A stretch of DNA of 64,000 nt from Candidatus Obscuribacterales bacterium (GCA_020050835.1 JAGVKB010000097.1:1-64000), one strand, 5' to 3'. Shown: positions 1 through 9,874, numbered from the stretch's first letter. Notes: generated by a model not told the origin, from the letters alone. Made by a program: numbers and translations.

Positions 1-1269
1 ACCGCCGCCGCCGCCACCGCCGCTGACCGGAACCGGCGTCGGCGATGCTGATGGACCACCACCGCTGCCGCCGAAAGCAATCGGCGAGGGCGCGCTCGGC
101 GCAAAACTTGATGAAGATGAGCTCGATCCACCTGCTCTCGGTACCGGTGCATAAGAAGAGCCGCCGCCATGAGAGAAAGCCATCGGAGACGGAGACGGCG
201 ATGGTGCTCCGGCTCCGAAAGAGCCGGAAGTAGAGCGAGCAGTCGGAGTGGGGGAAGGCGCTCCCGGTCGAGGCATCGCCGTCGGGCTTGGCGAGGGCGA
301 CGGACTTGGACGCGGAGAAGGAGACGGTGAAGGCGACGGTGAAGGCGAGGGCGACGGGCTCGGGCTCGGCGACGGGCTCGGCCGCGGCGACGGACTCGGT
401 GAGGGAGATGGAGACGGACTTGGATGAGGTGAAGGCGACGGCGACGGGCTCGGCCGCGGCGACGGCGATGGACTCGGATGCGGCGAAGGCGACGGACTCG
501 GTCTAGGAGAAGGAGACGGCGTCGGATGTGGCGAAGGAGACGGCGTCGGATGCGGCGAAGGCGTCGGCGACGGATGCGGAGCCGGAGTCTGGCTCGGTTT
601 TGATTGAGATGGCGTGCTCACCTTACCGGGCGAAGGCGACGGCGCAACGACCGGCTTGTTTTCGTGCCGGCCGGAACTTTCAGAGGCGTGTTCGGCTCTC
701 CTGTGTGACACTACTTTCTTTTGTGTCGGCGGTTGATTCTGGATAAACTCGATATCGGTCACCTGTGACGGCGGCGGCGGCGGCACGATGAAGAAGAAAG
801 CCAGAATGAAGCAGGCGACCATCAAAGAAACATGGAATATGTAAGATCCGCTGGCCGCTTCCGGCATCTCGATCACATATTCAGGATAGATATGCTTGCG
901 CTGAATCATCGCCGCGTGGTCGTAGGCATCGCGAATGGCAAAAGCAACGAAGGTCAAAACGAGCCCGAGGTAGATGATCGATACCGGTGAGCCGATATGG
1001 GCCGATTGAATCGTTTTGACCAGAACCACGTTCGGCTTCATATGGTTGGAGATGCCGAATTCCCAGAGAGTCTTGAGAATCGGATCGGTCATCACCACCA
1101 GCAGAAGCAATAGAAAGTTGACTCCGGTGACGCTTAAAAAGAGCATCCCTTTGCGCGTTTCGCCGTTATAGAGCTGTCCCCAGCCGGGAATGATCGACAA
1201 AATAGCAGCCATGTTGGGATCTCTTGGCGGCTGCTGTTGACTGCTGGGTCTAAATGATGTGGACGTCAT
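1..1269 (-). CDS. TonB-like membrane protein with long Pro-Ser spacer (partial, 3' end missing)
   Basis: The gene runs off the left edge; 423 codons are visible and open throughout. The start is the ATG at 1269, with the ATG at 1212 as an alternative; neither has a strong ribosome site. Residues 27-36 ([10 protein letters not shown]) form a TM2-like motif. Hydrophobic segments lie near residues 42-60, 96-112 and 143-162, followed by VTDIEFI and about 125 residues of PSPSP repeats with R or H inserted, then a Ser/Gly-rich tail. A membrane anchor, a DIEFI-type segment and a stiff Pro-rich spacer are the layout of TonB-type energy transducers, which normally end in a C-terminal TonB domain. That domain would lie outside the window, so the TonB call is inference; a generic envelope-spanning scaffold is the alternative. 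Confidence 0.7.
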   Translation of the reverse strand, partial: MTSTSFRPSSQQQPPRDPNMAAILSIIPGWGQLYNGETRKGMLFLSVTGVNFLLLLLVVMTDPILKTLWEFGISNHMKPNVVLVKTIQSAHIGSPVSIIYLGLVLTFVAFAIRDAYDHAAMIQRKHIYPEYVIEMPEAASGSYIFHVSLMVACFILAFFFIVPPPPPSQVTDIEFIQNQPPTQKKVVSHRRAEHASESSGRHENKPVVAPSPSPGKVSTPSQSKPSQTPAPHPSPTPSPHPTPSPSPHPTPSPSPRPSPSPSPHPSPSPSPRPSPSPSPSPHPSPSPSPSPSPSPRPSPSPSPSPSPSPSPSPSPSPSPRPSPSPSPSPTAMPRPGAPSPTPTARSTSGSFGAGAPSPSPSPMAFSHGGGSSYAPVPRAGGSSSSSSSFAPSAPSPIAFGGSGGGPSASPTPVPVSGGGGGGG

Positions 1270-1819
1270 TGCTAGGCGGGTATGTTCAAGAGGGTAAGAA
1301 TGCTTAGTGCTTTAGTCGAAATGCCGGTCAATCGCGCGATTTATTGTTACGCACAATTCTTGACCGGTTGATTGGCTTTCGGCATTCCAGCTCGATTCTA
1401 GTAAGGACCGCTTTGGGTGTAACTCTAGCTGCATAAGCGCGTGTCGAGTATAACACAATGCGTTCTTTCCGCTTCGCCTGAAAGGCCCAAGGCCATTCAC
1501 GTGTAGAACTTGCTCCCTCCTCTTGCTTGGTTGCAGATACAACGGATTGCGACCAGATATCCTTTGATACCGAAAGTGCAATTAGTCGAGTACTTCCCGC
1601 CTTGCTAAGTTCAACTTCGATTCTAGCAAGGACCTCCTACCGGTGGCATATGTGTTGTACCCACGGGCGGGGCACTTAATGCGTCGGTTGCAACGAAGGT
1701 GATCGAAGCCGGCAGACAGATGTCACCCAGGTTAAATTTAACCGACCGGCGTGAAAAGGCGGCTGGTGTAATCCAGGTTTCTTTACTAGGGTTTTGGATA
1801 GAAAATTGCCGGTGGCCGG
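1270..1819. other. Gene-poor stretch with a short direct repeat
   Basis: No convincing gene is seen. One small minus-strand reading frame (1312-1581) has no ribosome site and no recognisable composition. The motif TCGATTCTAGTAAGGACC near 1392 recurs with one mismatch (TCGATTCTAGCAAGGACC) near 1617, about 225 bases apart. The purpose is unknown. Confidence 0.4.
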
Positions 1820-2767
1820 TTACATCGGCATACGCAAGTCTTCGGCCAACTCTATCTTCAATTCATCGCCTGGTCGAACGTCCACACGCTTGCCTTTCTT
1901 GGACATCAAAACGATCGTTCCGACCGCCACCCCGATGCCGGCGCCGATCAGGGCGCCTCCGGCTGAGCCGACACTGCCTGACGAGTTGCTGGCGTTGCCA
2001 GCCAAAAAGCCGATGCCAAGACCGGCTGCAGCCGGCAGTGTAAACATGCCTGTTTCAATCAAGACATCTTTCATTCCGCGCTTGGCATGCACGACGCCGC
2101 CCCGGGCGACAATATTGGCCACGAGCGGAATCTGCCTGTTATCCGGAGTCGTGACGGTATCAAACTTGAGAGCGACGGAGCCGGAGCGATCGAAACGCTT
2201 GGGTGCATTGAGCTGAGCAATTCTTCCCTTTATGACTGAACCGGCCGGCACAACTACTCCACCATCGATGGTGAGATCCTCAGAGGTTCTGGCTGAAAAT
2301 TCGTCGCCTTCCTGACTGGTGTCGCTGTCGACCGAAGTATCCATAATGATTGGAATTTTGGTACCGGAAGGCACCACCCGAATATAGCCTTGCAGCACTT
2401 TGCTGGCCACCTTCTGAGGCTCGCCACCGGCCGGCTCAGCTGCAGCGGGAGCAGCAGCGGTGCTTGTGTCGGCAGCCGCTTCCGGACTGGGGGCAGACGC
2501 TGCATTATCGGCAGCTGGCGGGACGCTGTCACCGACTGGCACCTCACCTTGGGCAAAATCAGGTTGACCCTGGGCTGCTGGCTCTGGGACAGCGGGCGCA
2601 ACCGGTGTCTCGGCAGAAGCGCCTGCCGCATTATTTTCTTTGGCCGGCTCAGTTGGGCTATAAATCTTAAAGTTAACGTCTGGTTGAGACCCGGCAGCCA
2701 ATGCCGCAGGTACCGCCTGTCCCGCCATCAATATGCTCAAAAGGACAGGAATAATGCGCTGCTTCAT
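1820..2767 (-). CDS. Secreted protein with VirB10/TrbI-like domain
   Basis: The ATG at 2767 is preferred over a start 18 codons upstream because GGAG lies seven bases before it and the protein then begins with a signal peptide (MKQRIIPVLLSILMAG, cleavage after ALA). A Pro/Ala-rich linker covers about residues 30-110. The following domain reads PSGTKIPIIMDT, then DSDTSQEGDEFSA and VVPAGSVIKGRI. This spacing resembles the C-terminal beta-barrel of VirB10/TrbI proteins (GTxI..., SD...G...A, LIPxGSxxxG). A Gly-rich hydrophobic stretch and a PGDELKIEL ending follow. No type IV secretion genes are nearby, so the fold may be used in another envelope role. A related protein is encoded at 45869-46963. 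Confidence 0.75.
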   Translation of the reverse strand: MKQRIIPVLLSILMAGQAVPAALAAGSQPDVNFKIYSPTEPAKENNAAGASAETPVAPAVPEPAAQGQPDFAQGEVPVGDSVPPAADNAASAPSPEAAADTSTAAAPAAAEPAGGEPQKVASKVLQGYIRVVPSGTKIPIIMDTSVDSDTSQEGDEFSARTSEDLTIDGGVVVPAGSVIKGRIAQLNAPKRFDRSGSVALKFDTVTTPDNRQIPLVANIVARGGVVHAKRGMKDVLIETGMFTLPAAAGLGIGFLAGNASNSSGSVGSAGGALIGAGIGVAVGTIVLMSKKGKRVDVRPGDELKIELAEDLRMPM

Positions 2768-3011
2768 GGCGGAACTCCGTTTCTGTGTGTTGGCTCTCTG
2801 TCCGCATTTTTTCGCTCGCAAGACAGATCACATGGCAACTGGTCAGTCTAGCATGGCAACTTGGTTCAAATAAACTAGGCATATTTAAGAAATAATCGGG
2901 ACAGGCGAATAGCTTTGCGGAATAATCAGATTAGGAAGCGCCTGTGACTCCAAGTTCCAACCAAATTCAAGTGCGGGTACATTACTCGAATCAGTCAGTG
3001 AGGAAGAAACG

Positions 3012-4925
3012 GTGATCGACTGTCCTATCTGCCACGTAATGAACGAAGACATGGCGCGCTTTTGCGCCGAGTGTGGACAACGACTTAACCGCCAGAGCCA
3101 ACCGGCAGCGGCAGACAGCGAACCGGCCCCGCCGCAGGTCTTGCCCGAGCCAGCCAAACCGGCGGACCCGCAACCGAAAGCACCGAAACTCCACTCACCG
3201 TTACTGGGGGCTGACCAGGCAGACTATCCTTCCCACTCAAGCAAACCAGATGTCAGCAGACTGAGAGGCACATCTAGCCCGGCCAGCGGTTCGGCCGATA
3301 CCGGCTCGGGCGGTCATATGGGATTGCGTTCGCCTTTGCTAGGCGGAGTCGATCCCGGCATGCATGAAGATTCACCTTCTCACTCGGCTTCCGGCGGTCA
3401 CCTCGGGCTTAGATCGCCGCTTTTGGGAGGAGTAGATCCCGGTCAATCTCGAGAGCCAGAGCCGCCGGCGCCCAGGTCCGGCAAGAAAGCGCATCTTCAT
3501 TCGCCCTTGCTGGAAGGTGACGACGAAGATGTATATGAGGATGCACCTACTTCCCGCCCGGCAGGCAGAGGAAAGCTCAAATCTCCACTCTTGGCCGGCG
3601 ACGATGATGATTACCCGCAACCGCAAAGGCAGTCCGGCTCCGGAGGATTGCGCTCACCGCTACTAGGTGGTGGTGACACCGACAACGAACAGCACTCCGG
3701 ACGCTCCGCAAGCGGTAAACACCATTTGCGATCACCGCTGCTCGGCGGTCAAGACGATGATTTTGAAGAGCCGCCTCGTCCGGTCGGTCGCTCCGCCGGA
3801 TTGCGGTCTCCCATACTCGGCAGCGCAGAAACGGTGCCGATGGGAAGAGGTTCAGCTTTCGTCGAAATCGACGACGAAGAGGAAGGCGGAGATCACCACT
3901 TGCGCTCGCCGCTGCTCGCCTCCAAAGTCCCGATGCACGACAAGCCAGCCGCACCGAAGAGCCCGAAATCAGAAGCTCTGCCTGCCCGCTCTTCACCAGT
4001 CGAACCTTTCGCCGGAGCGGAGCTGCTTTCTGGCAACCAAGCAGGCAGCGAGCAGTCCTGGGGCGGCCAGGCAGCGCCGGCCATGCCATCGTTTGGTGGT
4101 CCGTCACCGGCGGCGCCACCACCATTTCCTCAATCAACGGCAACCGATCTCGGTTCACCGTCGCAGAGGCCGCTGGCTGTACCACCACAGGCGGTGAATC
4201 CAGCCGAGAACGCTTTGCGTTCGACGCACTCGCCAAACGCTCCATCCTCTCAGGTTGAAGGTCCGGCGGCTCGCCATTTCGGCTCCGAACCGCCCGGCCC
4301 GGGACCGGCAAGACCGGAAAGTTCGGCTTCAAGCGGACTGGCAGGTGGATTGGCCGGGTCCTCGATCACTGCCAGCGTACCGGCCCAGAACAAACCGATG
4401 GCCGGACCCGGTGCATTGCTCGGACCAGCCATGGCTCCCAATTTCGATGAGCCGATCGGCAGCAATGCCGACAGCACAACAGCGTATTCCGGGCTATCCG
4501 GACTCGGTCAGCCGGCACCATCGGCTCCCTCGCAGACACCAGTCAATCTATCGGGATTGCGCGGCATGGGCACCAACACTGCGCACGATGAAGCTGATGC
4601 AGGCAGTAAGAAACGCCGGTTTAAGGGGCTGGAGGAGACAGAACCCGTGGTGCAAGAAACACATGAAAGACATACTCCAGGTGGTCCGAATCGTTTCGGC
4701 GGACAATCGCATGCACCGGCGCCGCCGGCAGCGGCCCTTCCGGGATTTGTCAAGATTTTGGCGCTGCCGCTTCTCTTTGCCGCAATCATGAAGGCGCTCG
4801 TGTTAATGGATTGGTTGAAAACTCCGCAAACTCCGTTCACGGTGATAGGCGATCAGATCGGACAATTGCTAGTTTGCATATCTCTAATCATCATCTGCGT
4901 CAGCGCCGGGAACTCACGATCTTGA
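3012..4925 (+). CDS. Zinc-ribbon protein with nine LRSPLL repeats and C-terminal membrane segments
   Basis: The GTG start at 3012 is supported by GAGGA seven bases upstream. Residues 4-21 form a zinc ribbon (CPIC and CAEC separated by ten residues). Between about residues 60 and 305 the motif L(R/H/K)SP(L/I)L occurs nine times, usually followed by G(G/A) and an acidic patch (GVDPG, GDDED, GQDDD), at intervals of roughly 25-40 residues in disordered Pro/Ser/Gly-rich sequence. A Pro/Ala-rich middle follows. The C-terminus has two hydrophobic segments near residues 575-600 and 615-632, so the bulk of the protein is probably a tethered tail. The regular SP motifs look like docking or phosphorylation sites, but no partner can be named. 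The family is not recognised. Confidence 0.85.
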   Translation: MIDCPICHVMNEDMARFCAECGQRLNRQSQPAAADSEPAPPQVLPEPAKPADPQPKAPKLHSPLLGADQADYPSHSSKPDVSRLRGTSSPASGSADTGSGGHMGLRSPLLGGVDPGMHEDSPSHSASGGHLGLRSPLLGGVDPGQSREPEPPAPRSGKKAHLHSPLLEGDDEDVYEDAPTSRPAGRGKLKSPLLAGDDDDYPQPQRQSGSGGLRSPLLGGGDTDNEQHSGRSASGKHHLRSPLLGGQDDDFEEPPRPVGRSAGLRSPILGSAETVPMGRGSAFVEIDDEEEGGDHHLRSPLLASKVPMHDKPAAPKSPKSEALPARSSPVEPFAGAELLSGNQAGSEQSWGGQAAPAMPSFGGPSPAAPPPFPQSTATDLGSPSQRPLAVPPQAVNPAENALRSTHSPNAPSSQVEGPAARHFGSEPPGPGPARPESSASSGLAGGLAGSSITASVPAQNKPMAGPGALLGPAMAPNFDEPIGSNADSTTAYSGLSGLGQPAPSAPSQTPVNLSGLRGMGTNTAHDEADAGSKKRRFKGLEETEPVVQETHERHTPGGPNRFGGQSHAPAPPAAALPGFVKILALPLLFAAIMKALVLMDWLKTPQTPFTVIGDQIGQLLVCISLIIICVSAGNSRS

Positions 4926-5107
4926 TGGTCGTCGACTGAACTTACGCACAGAGCAGGAAGCACTTCGAGATTGACAAAAGGTAACTTCTCAAGAGATCCG
5001 GCTGTGCTATATTGACCTTGCCTTAAGCAATAATGTGTTGGCGTGTTTTAACTATTGTCAAGATACACCGGACTACCAATTCACCAAACTGGAAAGGCCC
5101 GAATTTG

Positions 5108-6307
5108 ATGGACCGCACAAACTCAGCTCAGACCGGCGGAATCATAAAGAAGTCAGTCCTATTAGCGGTAGGGACAGCGGTGCTGGCCCTGCAGGCGGGA
5201 ACGGCTCCGGCATTTGCCAAACGCCCGGGCTTCAATGTGCCCTCTTACAACAAATTGACCGATGGTGCCGGTCCTGAGACTAATGATGTAAGCAAATCGG
5301 CACCGGCCAGAACCACCGGTGGTACCAATAACTCAATTGCGCCGGTTAAGTTGGACGACGGAACTGCCTCGGCACTGCCTGACGATTCCGGCAACGGTCC
5401 GATGCTAAAAGCAACAGTCAACGCCACCGGCTTCGTGCCGAAAGGACCGGTCGATCCCAACAGCAAGAGCTTGTTCGTCGCTCCGACAGGCATTGCCGAC
5501 AAGTTGGGCGACAATTTGAAGAATGCCAAGCAAGTCAACGTGATGCCGTTGCCTCTACTCATGAGCGATGACGAAGCAGGCAAGAAGGTCGAAACCATCC
5601 TCGACTCCGAGAAGTCCGAGCTTGCCGAACTCTGGGAATCGGCATTGGGAAGATCGCCTGATATTCAGTTCGTCATTCAGAAGTTAATGCCAACTTCCAA
5701 TCCCGGTCACGGTTCGACCATTTTGATGAGAATGCTATCCACTGCGGTGTTCGCAGGAATGGGCGCGGGTCAGATGATGATGCCGAATGCCGGCGGATAT
5801 GCCATTACCAGCACCACCGGTAATGCCTTGATGAACATGATCGGCGCGCAAGAAAGCAAAGCAGCAAAGAATGCCAGGCTATCCCAAACTGAGCAGATCA
5901 TGCTCTACAATATGGTGCGCACTACCGCTGACAAATTGGTGGACAATTTCCGCAACTACAAGAAAACGATGGCCGCGATGCAAAAAGCCAACACGGACTT
6001 GCAAGATCTGCAATCAATGGTGAGCGAAGCTCGTTCCGGTCAGGATGCCTCCAAGCAGCTGGAAATGGAGTACACGTTGCGCCGGCAGCAGCGCGACGTC
6101 GACGGCGTGGTCGAGGACCTGCGCCGGTTCAGGCAGGGTCTGGTCGACCTTTCAGGACCGGAAGCAGTAGCCAAACTTGATCAGCAGATTCAGGACGAGC
6201 AAAACAAGATCGAGCAAGCCACACCAGCCGGCACTCCGAATCCAAGTCCGCAAGGGGAGGCCTCGCCGAGCCCTCAGACAGCAGAAAATCCGCCCGCGCG
6301 CGGTTAG
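5108..6307 (+). CDS. Secreted protein of unknown function with coiled-coil C-terminus
   Basis: An upstream in-frame ATG exists at 5033, but the ATG at 5108 gives a good signal peptide (IIKKSVLLAVGTAVLALQ, cleavage after AFA) and has a GGAAAGG element before it. The mature protein has a disordered region to about residue 120, then LAELWESALGRSPDIQF, a Met/Gly-rich hydrophobic patch (GMGAGQMMMPNAGGYA) and about 110 residues of charged, helix-prone sequence consistent with a coiled coil. It ends in a Pro/Ser tail. It lies 42 bases upstream of sppA on the same strand and may be cotranscribed. The ALGRSPDIQ segment faintly recalls TolC-family helices, but the match is too short to assign. Confidence 0.8.
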   Translation: MDRTNSAQTGGIIKKSVLLAVGTAVLALQAGTAPAFAKRPGFNVPSYNKLTDGAGPETNDVSKSAPARTTGGTNNSIAPVKLDDGTASALPDDSGNGPMLKATVNATGFVPKGPVDPNSKSLFVAPTGIADKLGDNLKNAKQVNVMPLPLLMSDDEAGKKVETILDSEKSELAELWESALGRSPDIQFVIQKLMPTSNPGHGSTILMRMLSTAVFAGMGAGQMMMPNAGGYAITSTTGNALMNMIGAQESKAAKNARLSQTEQIMLYNMVRTTADKLVDNFRNYKKTMAAMQKANTDLQDLQSMVSEARSGQDASKQLEMEYTLRRQQRDVDGVVEDLRRFRQGLVDLSGPEAVAKLDQQIQDEQNKIEQATPAGTPNPSPQGEASPSPQTAENPPARG

Positions 6308-6349
6308 AATAAGTAACTTCACAACCGGTTATCTAAGGGAGGAGTTACC

Positions 6350-7342
6350 TTGGTGATTTCCGCCAACCAACGCATCGCTGTCTGGTTGATTCTTGCTCTC
6401 TGTTTGCTATCAGTTCCGGTCACGATGTTCGTGCATCGTGAGGAAGGGAAGAAAGACGATGAGAGCTCGGACAGCACGCGCTTGAAATCGTTCATGTCAT
6501 TACGAGATCGCATTGCGGTGATTCGATTGACCGGAATGATCATTGACAAGGAGCAAAGCGCGCTCTTGTCTCAAGTCGGATCGTGCACTCAGGCCAAAAA
6601 GGCTTTGCGCAAAGCGCTCAAAGACAAACATATTAGAGCAGTGCTTCTGAGAATAAATTCGCCTGGTGGAACCGTCGCCACCAGCCAGGAGATTCAAGAA
6701 GCGGTGCTGGCCGTTAGAGAGGCTGGCAAGCCGGTTGTGGCATCGATGGGTGACGTGGCAGCCTCAGGCGGATACTATGTTGCATCCGCTGCCGACAAGA
6801 TAGTCGCAGAGCCTGGTACCATTACCGGCTCAATTGGTGTAATTATGAACCTGGTAAACCTGCAAGGCGTAGAAGAGAAGCTCGGAATCAAACCTTCGGT
6901 CGTGAAGTCCGGGCAGTTCAAAGATGTCGGTTCGCCGAACAGACCGATGACCACGGAAGAAGAAAACTTGCTCAAAGGCATCATCATGGATTCATACGAT
7001 CAATTTATCAACGCCGTTGCAATCGGCAGAAAGATGAATCTCGAATCCGTCCGAAAGCTTGCCGACGGGCGAATCTATTCCGGCAGGCAAGCGTTGAAGG
7101 TCGGACTGATAGACGAGCTTGGCGGGTACGAAGCTGCGCTCAAAAAAACCCAAACTCTCGCTCGCGAACGCTTTAACTTGAAAGATGATCTGGCAGTTGA
7201 CGAGGGTGAAGGGTTGAGTTTTTTCAGCGCATTGCTGGAATCTACTTCGGACAAACTCTCCGCACCGGCAATCCTGGGCGGACTGGTGCCGGAATCGATG
7301 AAGGGAGAGTTCCGAAAGTTGCCATTGTGGATGTTGCAGTAG
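6350..7342 (+). CDS. sppA: Signal peptide peptidase SppA-type serine protease (S49)
   Basis: This is a membrane-anchored protease that degrades cleaved signal peptides and other membrane fragments. The start is TTG 6350 or GTG 6353; both sit behind the strong AGGGAGGAG at 6336-6344. One transmembrane helix lies near residues 8-26. The protease core shows VLLRINSPGGTV, then GDVAASGGYY with the nucleophile Ser139 and SGQFKDVGSP with Lys191. That Ser-Lys spacing of 52 is the one seen in the short Bacillus-type SppA dyad (Ser147/Lys199). At 330 residues it belongs to the short, single-domain SppA class. It is followed after 16 bases by a Yip1 protein and then miaA, all likely in one operon. Confidence 0.92.
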   Translation: MVISANQRIAVWLILALCLLSVPVTMFVHREEGKKDDESSDSTRLKSFMSLRDRIAVIRLTGMIIDKEQSALLSQVGSCTQAKKALRKALKDKHIRAVLLRINSPGGTVATSQEIQEAVLAVREAGKPVVASMGDVAASGGYYVASAADKIVAEPGTITGSIGVIMNLVNLQGVEEKLGIKPSVVKSGQFKDVGSPNRPMTTEEENLLKGIIMDSYDQFINAVAIGRKMNLESVRKLADGRIYSGRQALKVGLIDELGGYEAALKKTQTLARERFNLKDDLAVDEGEGLSFFSALLESTSDKLSAPAILGGLVPESMKGEFRKLPLWMLQ

Positions 7343-7358
7343 GCTGAGATCAAAAAAG

Positions 7359-7943
7359 ATGAACTCAGACACCGCCAACTCATTTGCAGAAAACTTTCTC
7401 GGCACGCTTATCAGTCCGCGCTCCACCTTCAAGCAGATTGCCAGTCGAGCTGAATCCGGCTGGACCGGAATCGAAGCAGCATTGATAGTAGTTGTTCTTG
7501 TTTCGCTAGTCGATGGCTTGGTCTCTTGCGGTCAACAGTTTCAATGGTGGGTACCGTTCTTATCGCTGCTAGCCGTTGTCGGTGGACTGGTAAGCTGGCT
7601 CGTGCTGGCAGGCACAGCAGCGCTTGCAGCAGTTGTCTTTAACACAGAGCCGGCCAGAATTCGAGCATCATTTATCTGCTCGGCCTGGGCGTTCTTGCCC
7701 TGGCTTTTCATGGCTCCTGCCACCGCTTATCATTCAGCCTTCGGGCCGATCATGCTACCGTTAGCCTTGCTGCCCTGCGTTTGGGTTTTGTATCTTCAAT
7801 GGTTGGCGTTCCAGGAGACATATCAATTAAAAGGCTGGCAAACACTTTTTTTGCTCGTGTTCTTGCCACAGCTCGGGCTATCTCTGTGCATCTGGTGGTC
7901 GTTGCAGATCCTCGGCACCGGCTTGAGCTTGCTAGTGCGATAG
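7359..7943 (+). CDS. Yip1-family integral membrane protein
   Basis: The protein is almost entirely hydrophobic, with about five predicted membrane helices. An N-terminal amphipathic stretch (NFLGTLISPRSTFKQIA) matches the usual start of bacterial YIP1-domain proteins, where FxxxPxxTFxxI is typical. A Pro/Trp-rich loop (WAFLPWLF) sits mid-protein. The molecular role of bacterial Yip1 proteins is not established. It is sandwiched with 16-base gaps between sppA and miaA, which suggests cotranscription and perhaps a role in membrane homeostasis; that is inference. Confidence 0.75.
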   Translation: MNSDTANSFAENFLGTLISPRSTFKQIASRAESGWTGIEAALIVVVLVSLVDGLVSCGQQFQWWVPFLSLLAVVGGLVSWLVLAGTAALAAVVFNTEPARIRASFICSAWAFLPWLFMAPATAYHSAFGPIMLPLALLPCVWVLYLQWLAFQETYQLKGWQTLFLLVFLPQLGLSLCIWWSLQILGTGLSLLVR

Positions 7944-7959
7944 GAAACGGGGAAGGGCG

Positions 7960-8904
7960 ATGCCGCAAACCAAGTTGCAGCCGCTAGTAGTGGCTCTGGT
8001 TGGACCGACTTGCTCCGGCAAGACCGCGCTCGCTCTGGCGCTTTCTCGCAAGCTGGAGGCAGAGATTGTCGCTTGCGACTCTCGAACTGTCTATCGCCAG
8101 ATGAACATCGGCACGGCCAAGCCGTCGTCCTCAGAGCTGTCGCAGACACCTCACCACATGATTGACATCGTTGATCCCAGTCAAACTTATACAGTCGCTC
8201 AATATAAGGAAGAGGCCTCGGCTGTACTGGACGAAGTTCTCGCCCGCCGGCGCTTGCCAATTGTTTGTGGAGGCACTGGATTCTACGCTCGCGCCCTGCT
8301 GGAGGGTCTCACTCTGCCAGCCGTTGCTCCGCAGTCCGAACTTAGAAAGGAGTTGCAAGAGCTGGCCGACCAACAAGGAAATGAAAGCTTGCACAGCCGA
8401 CTCAAGGAGCTGGACCCGACTTCGGCAGCGCGAATCAATCTAAACGATCGCTTTCGTTTAGTAAGAGCGTTGGAAGTCTGCCTGGTCTTCGGCAAACCAT
8501 TTTCCGAGCTGGCCAAACGAAGCGAGCCAGCCTACCGTACGCTCTGGCTCGGATTGACTACAAGCGATCGCAAAAGACTTTATCAGGCGATCGAAAGGCG
8601 GATGGCCGAGCAGATGCAGTCCGGTTTGGTCGCAGAAGTAACAGACCTCTTTAAGCTGTACGGTCCATGTCGAACCTTGTTGAACACTGTTAACTACAAA
8701 GAGATCATTCAATATCTCCAGGGTGAATGCAGCCTGAAGGAGGCACAGGACCTTTGTATCAGACACAACTGCCAGCTTGCGAGGAAGCAGCTGATCTGGT
8801 TTAGAGCTAATCCGAAAATACTCTGGCTGGAAGTCGACAGGCTTGATTCCGACCAACTAATTTCTAAGGCTCTTGAATCAATCGGGAAAACCATTGGTAA
8901 TTGA
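7960..8904 (+). CDS. miaA: tRNA dimethylallyltransferase
   Basis: MiaA transfers a dimethylallyl group to the N6 of A37 in tRNAs reading UNN codons, acting in the cytoplasm. The P-loop GPTCSGKTALALALS is at residues 14-28, followed by the family signatures EIVACDSRTVYRQMNIGTAKP, here seen up to residue 54, then HHMIDIVDP and CGGTGFYARALLEG. Length (314) is normal. The ATG start is preceded by GGGGAAGGG. It is the third gene of the sppA-yip1-miaA run. The tRNA-Ser(UGA) at 30254-30339 carries A36-A37 and is a plausible substrate. Confidence 0.97.
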   Translation: MPQTKLQPLVVALVGPTCSGKTALALALSRKLEAEIVACDSRTVYRQMNIGTAKPSSSELSQTPHHMIDIVDPSQTYTVAQYKEEASAVLDEVLARRRLPIVCGGTGFYARALLEGLTLPAVAPQSELRKELQELADQQGNESLHSRLKELDPTSAARINLNDRFRLVRALEVCLVFGKPFSELAKRSEPAYRTLWLGLTTSDRKRLYQAIERRMAEQMQSGLVAEVTDLFKLYGPCRTLLNTVNYKEIIQYLQGECSLKEAQDLCIRHNCQLARKQLIWFRANPKILWLEVDRLDSDQLISKALESIGKTIGN

Positions 8905-9118
8905 GGGTTTACGGATGCAGGAATGGCGTAAAATGCAAATTATAGGTGACCAGCTTGAGAGCCGTTGCATTGGTACACCTGGACGCGAACCGATCGGATT
9001 GCGTAATTTATTTATTTACTTGATGTAATATCTCAACCGTTCGACTCCACTTTCATTCGGCACATCGGCAGCTAGGTCAGTCACTTCCAAGAATCTCCTG
9101 AAAGGAGCGCTCGACGAG

Positions 9119-9874
9119 ATGGTGCTTCATCTGGATGGAATTTCCACTGTGCAAGAACTACTAATGAGCAGGGAAGATATCTCCTCGCTTTCCACCGCTA
9201 TTCGAGATATGGATAGAGATGCCGGATCCATGGAAGAGATCGCTCAGCGGGTAACCGGTCATCTCTACGAAAACATCTTGATCAAATCCACCGGTGAGAG
9301 AGCGCTGGCGCTGGTGAGATTTTTCAAAACACAACCTTACGGAGACCTTCCCCCCTCGCTTCAACGTTATGTCCTCGACCGATTCCCCGAAACTGCCGTT
9401 CAACCGAACATGCAATGTTTGACCTTGATGGCCAGCACCGGCGCGCAACCGGAATGGAACTCTCGGTTTACTTCGCAAGAGCACCAGGCCGTACCACTTA
9501 AGAGCCCGGAGATTGTCGAGCGATCGCCGATGATCTGTCAATTGTTTTTGCAATTCGGCATCGACCTCAAACAAGTGATCGAACCAGATCCATCGGTCTT
9601 AGTCAGTCTCGATGAGAAGACATATAACGTCTTCTATTTGGAGAATGCATTGGGAAGCCCCTATGTCATCCAACAAGAACAATTCGTAAATCGATATGGA
9701 ATCAGATCGGTTCTAGGATTTGGAGGGATGTTACCGCTGGGCAGCGTTTTTGCAGTCGTACTTTTTTCGACTGCCTCAGTTAAGAAGGAGATCGCTCAAC
9801 TCTTTATACCGCTTGCATTGAGTGCCAAAATCGCTCTGCTGCCCTTTGCCGGAAAACAAATTTTCAGTCGATAA
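9119..9874 (+). CDS. Stand-alone sensory-type domain protein
   Basis: The start ATG has AAGGAG about twelve bases upstream. The C-terminal half contains GSPYVIQQEQFVNRYGIRSV, FGGMLPLGSVFAVVLFS and LFIPLALSAKIALLPF. These segments resemble an input domain usually found in front of histidine kinase or cyclase modules in cyanobacteria and proteobacteria; that link is from memory of the family. Here no output domain follows: the gene stops at 251 residues. It could bind a ligand and act through a partner, or be a remnant of a larger sensor. It is flanked by 214 and 240 bases of non-coding DNA and appears to be monocistronic. Confidence 0.65.
   Translation: MVLHLDGISTVQELLMSREDISSLSTAIRDMDRDAGSMEEIAQRVTGHLYENILIKSTGERALALVRFFKTQPYGDLPPSLQRYVLDRFPETAVQPNMQCLTLMASTGAQPEWNSRFTSQEHQAVPLKSPEIVERSPMICQLFLQFGIDLKQVIEPDPSVLVSLDEKTYNVFYLENALGSPYVIQQEQFVNRYGIRSVLGFGGMLPLGSVFAVVLFSTASVKKEIAQLFIPLALSAKIALLPFAGKQIFSR

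Noticed and set aside
1312-1581. Minus-strand 89-codon open frame
   Set aside because: No ribosome site, no motif and random-looking composition.
4971-5014. TTGACA and TATATT upstream of the secreted protein at 5108, first taken as a promoter
   Set aside because: The two boxes are 31 bases apart, far outside the 16-18 bases needed.
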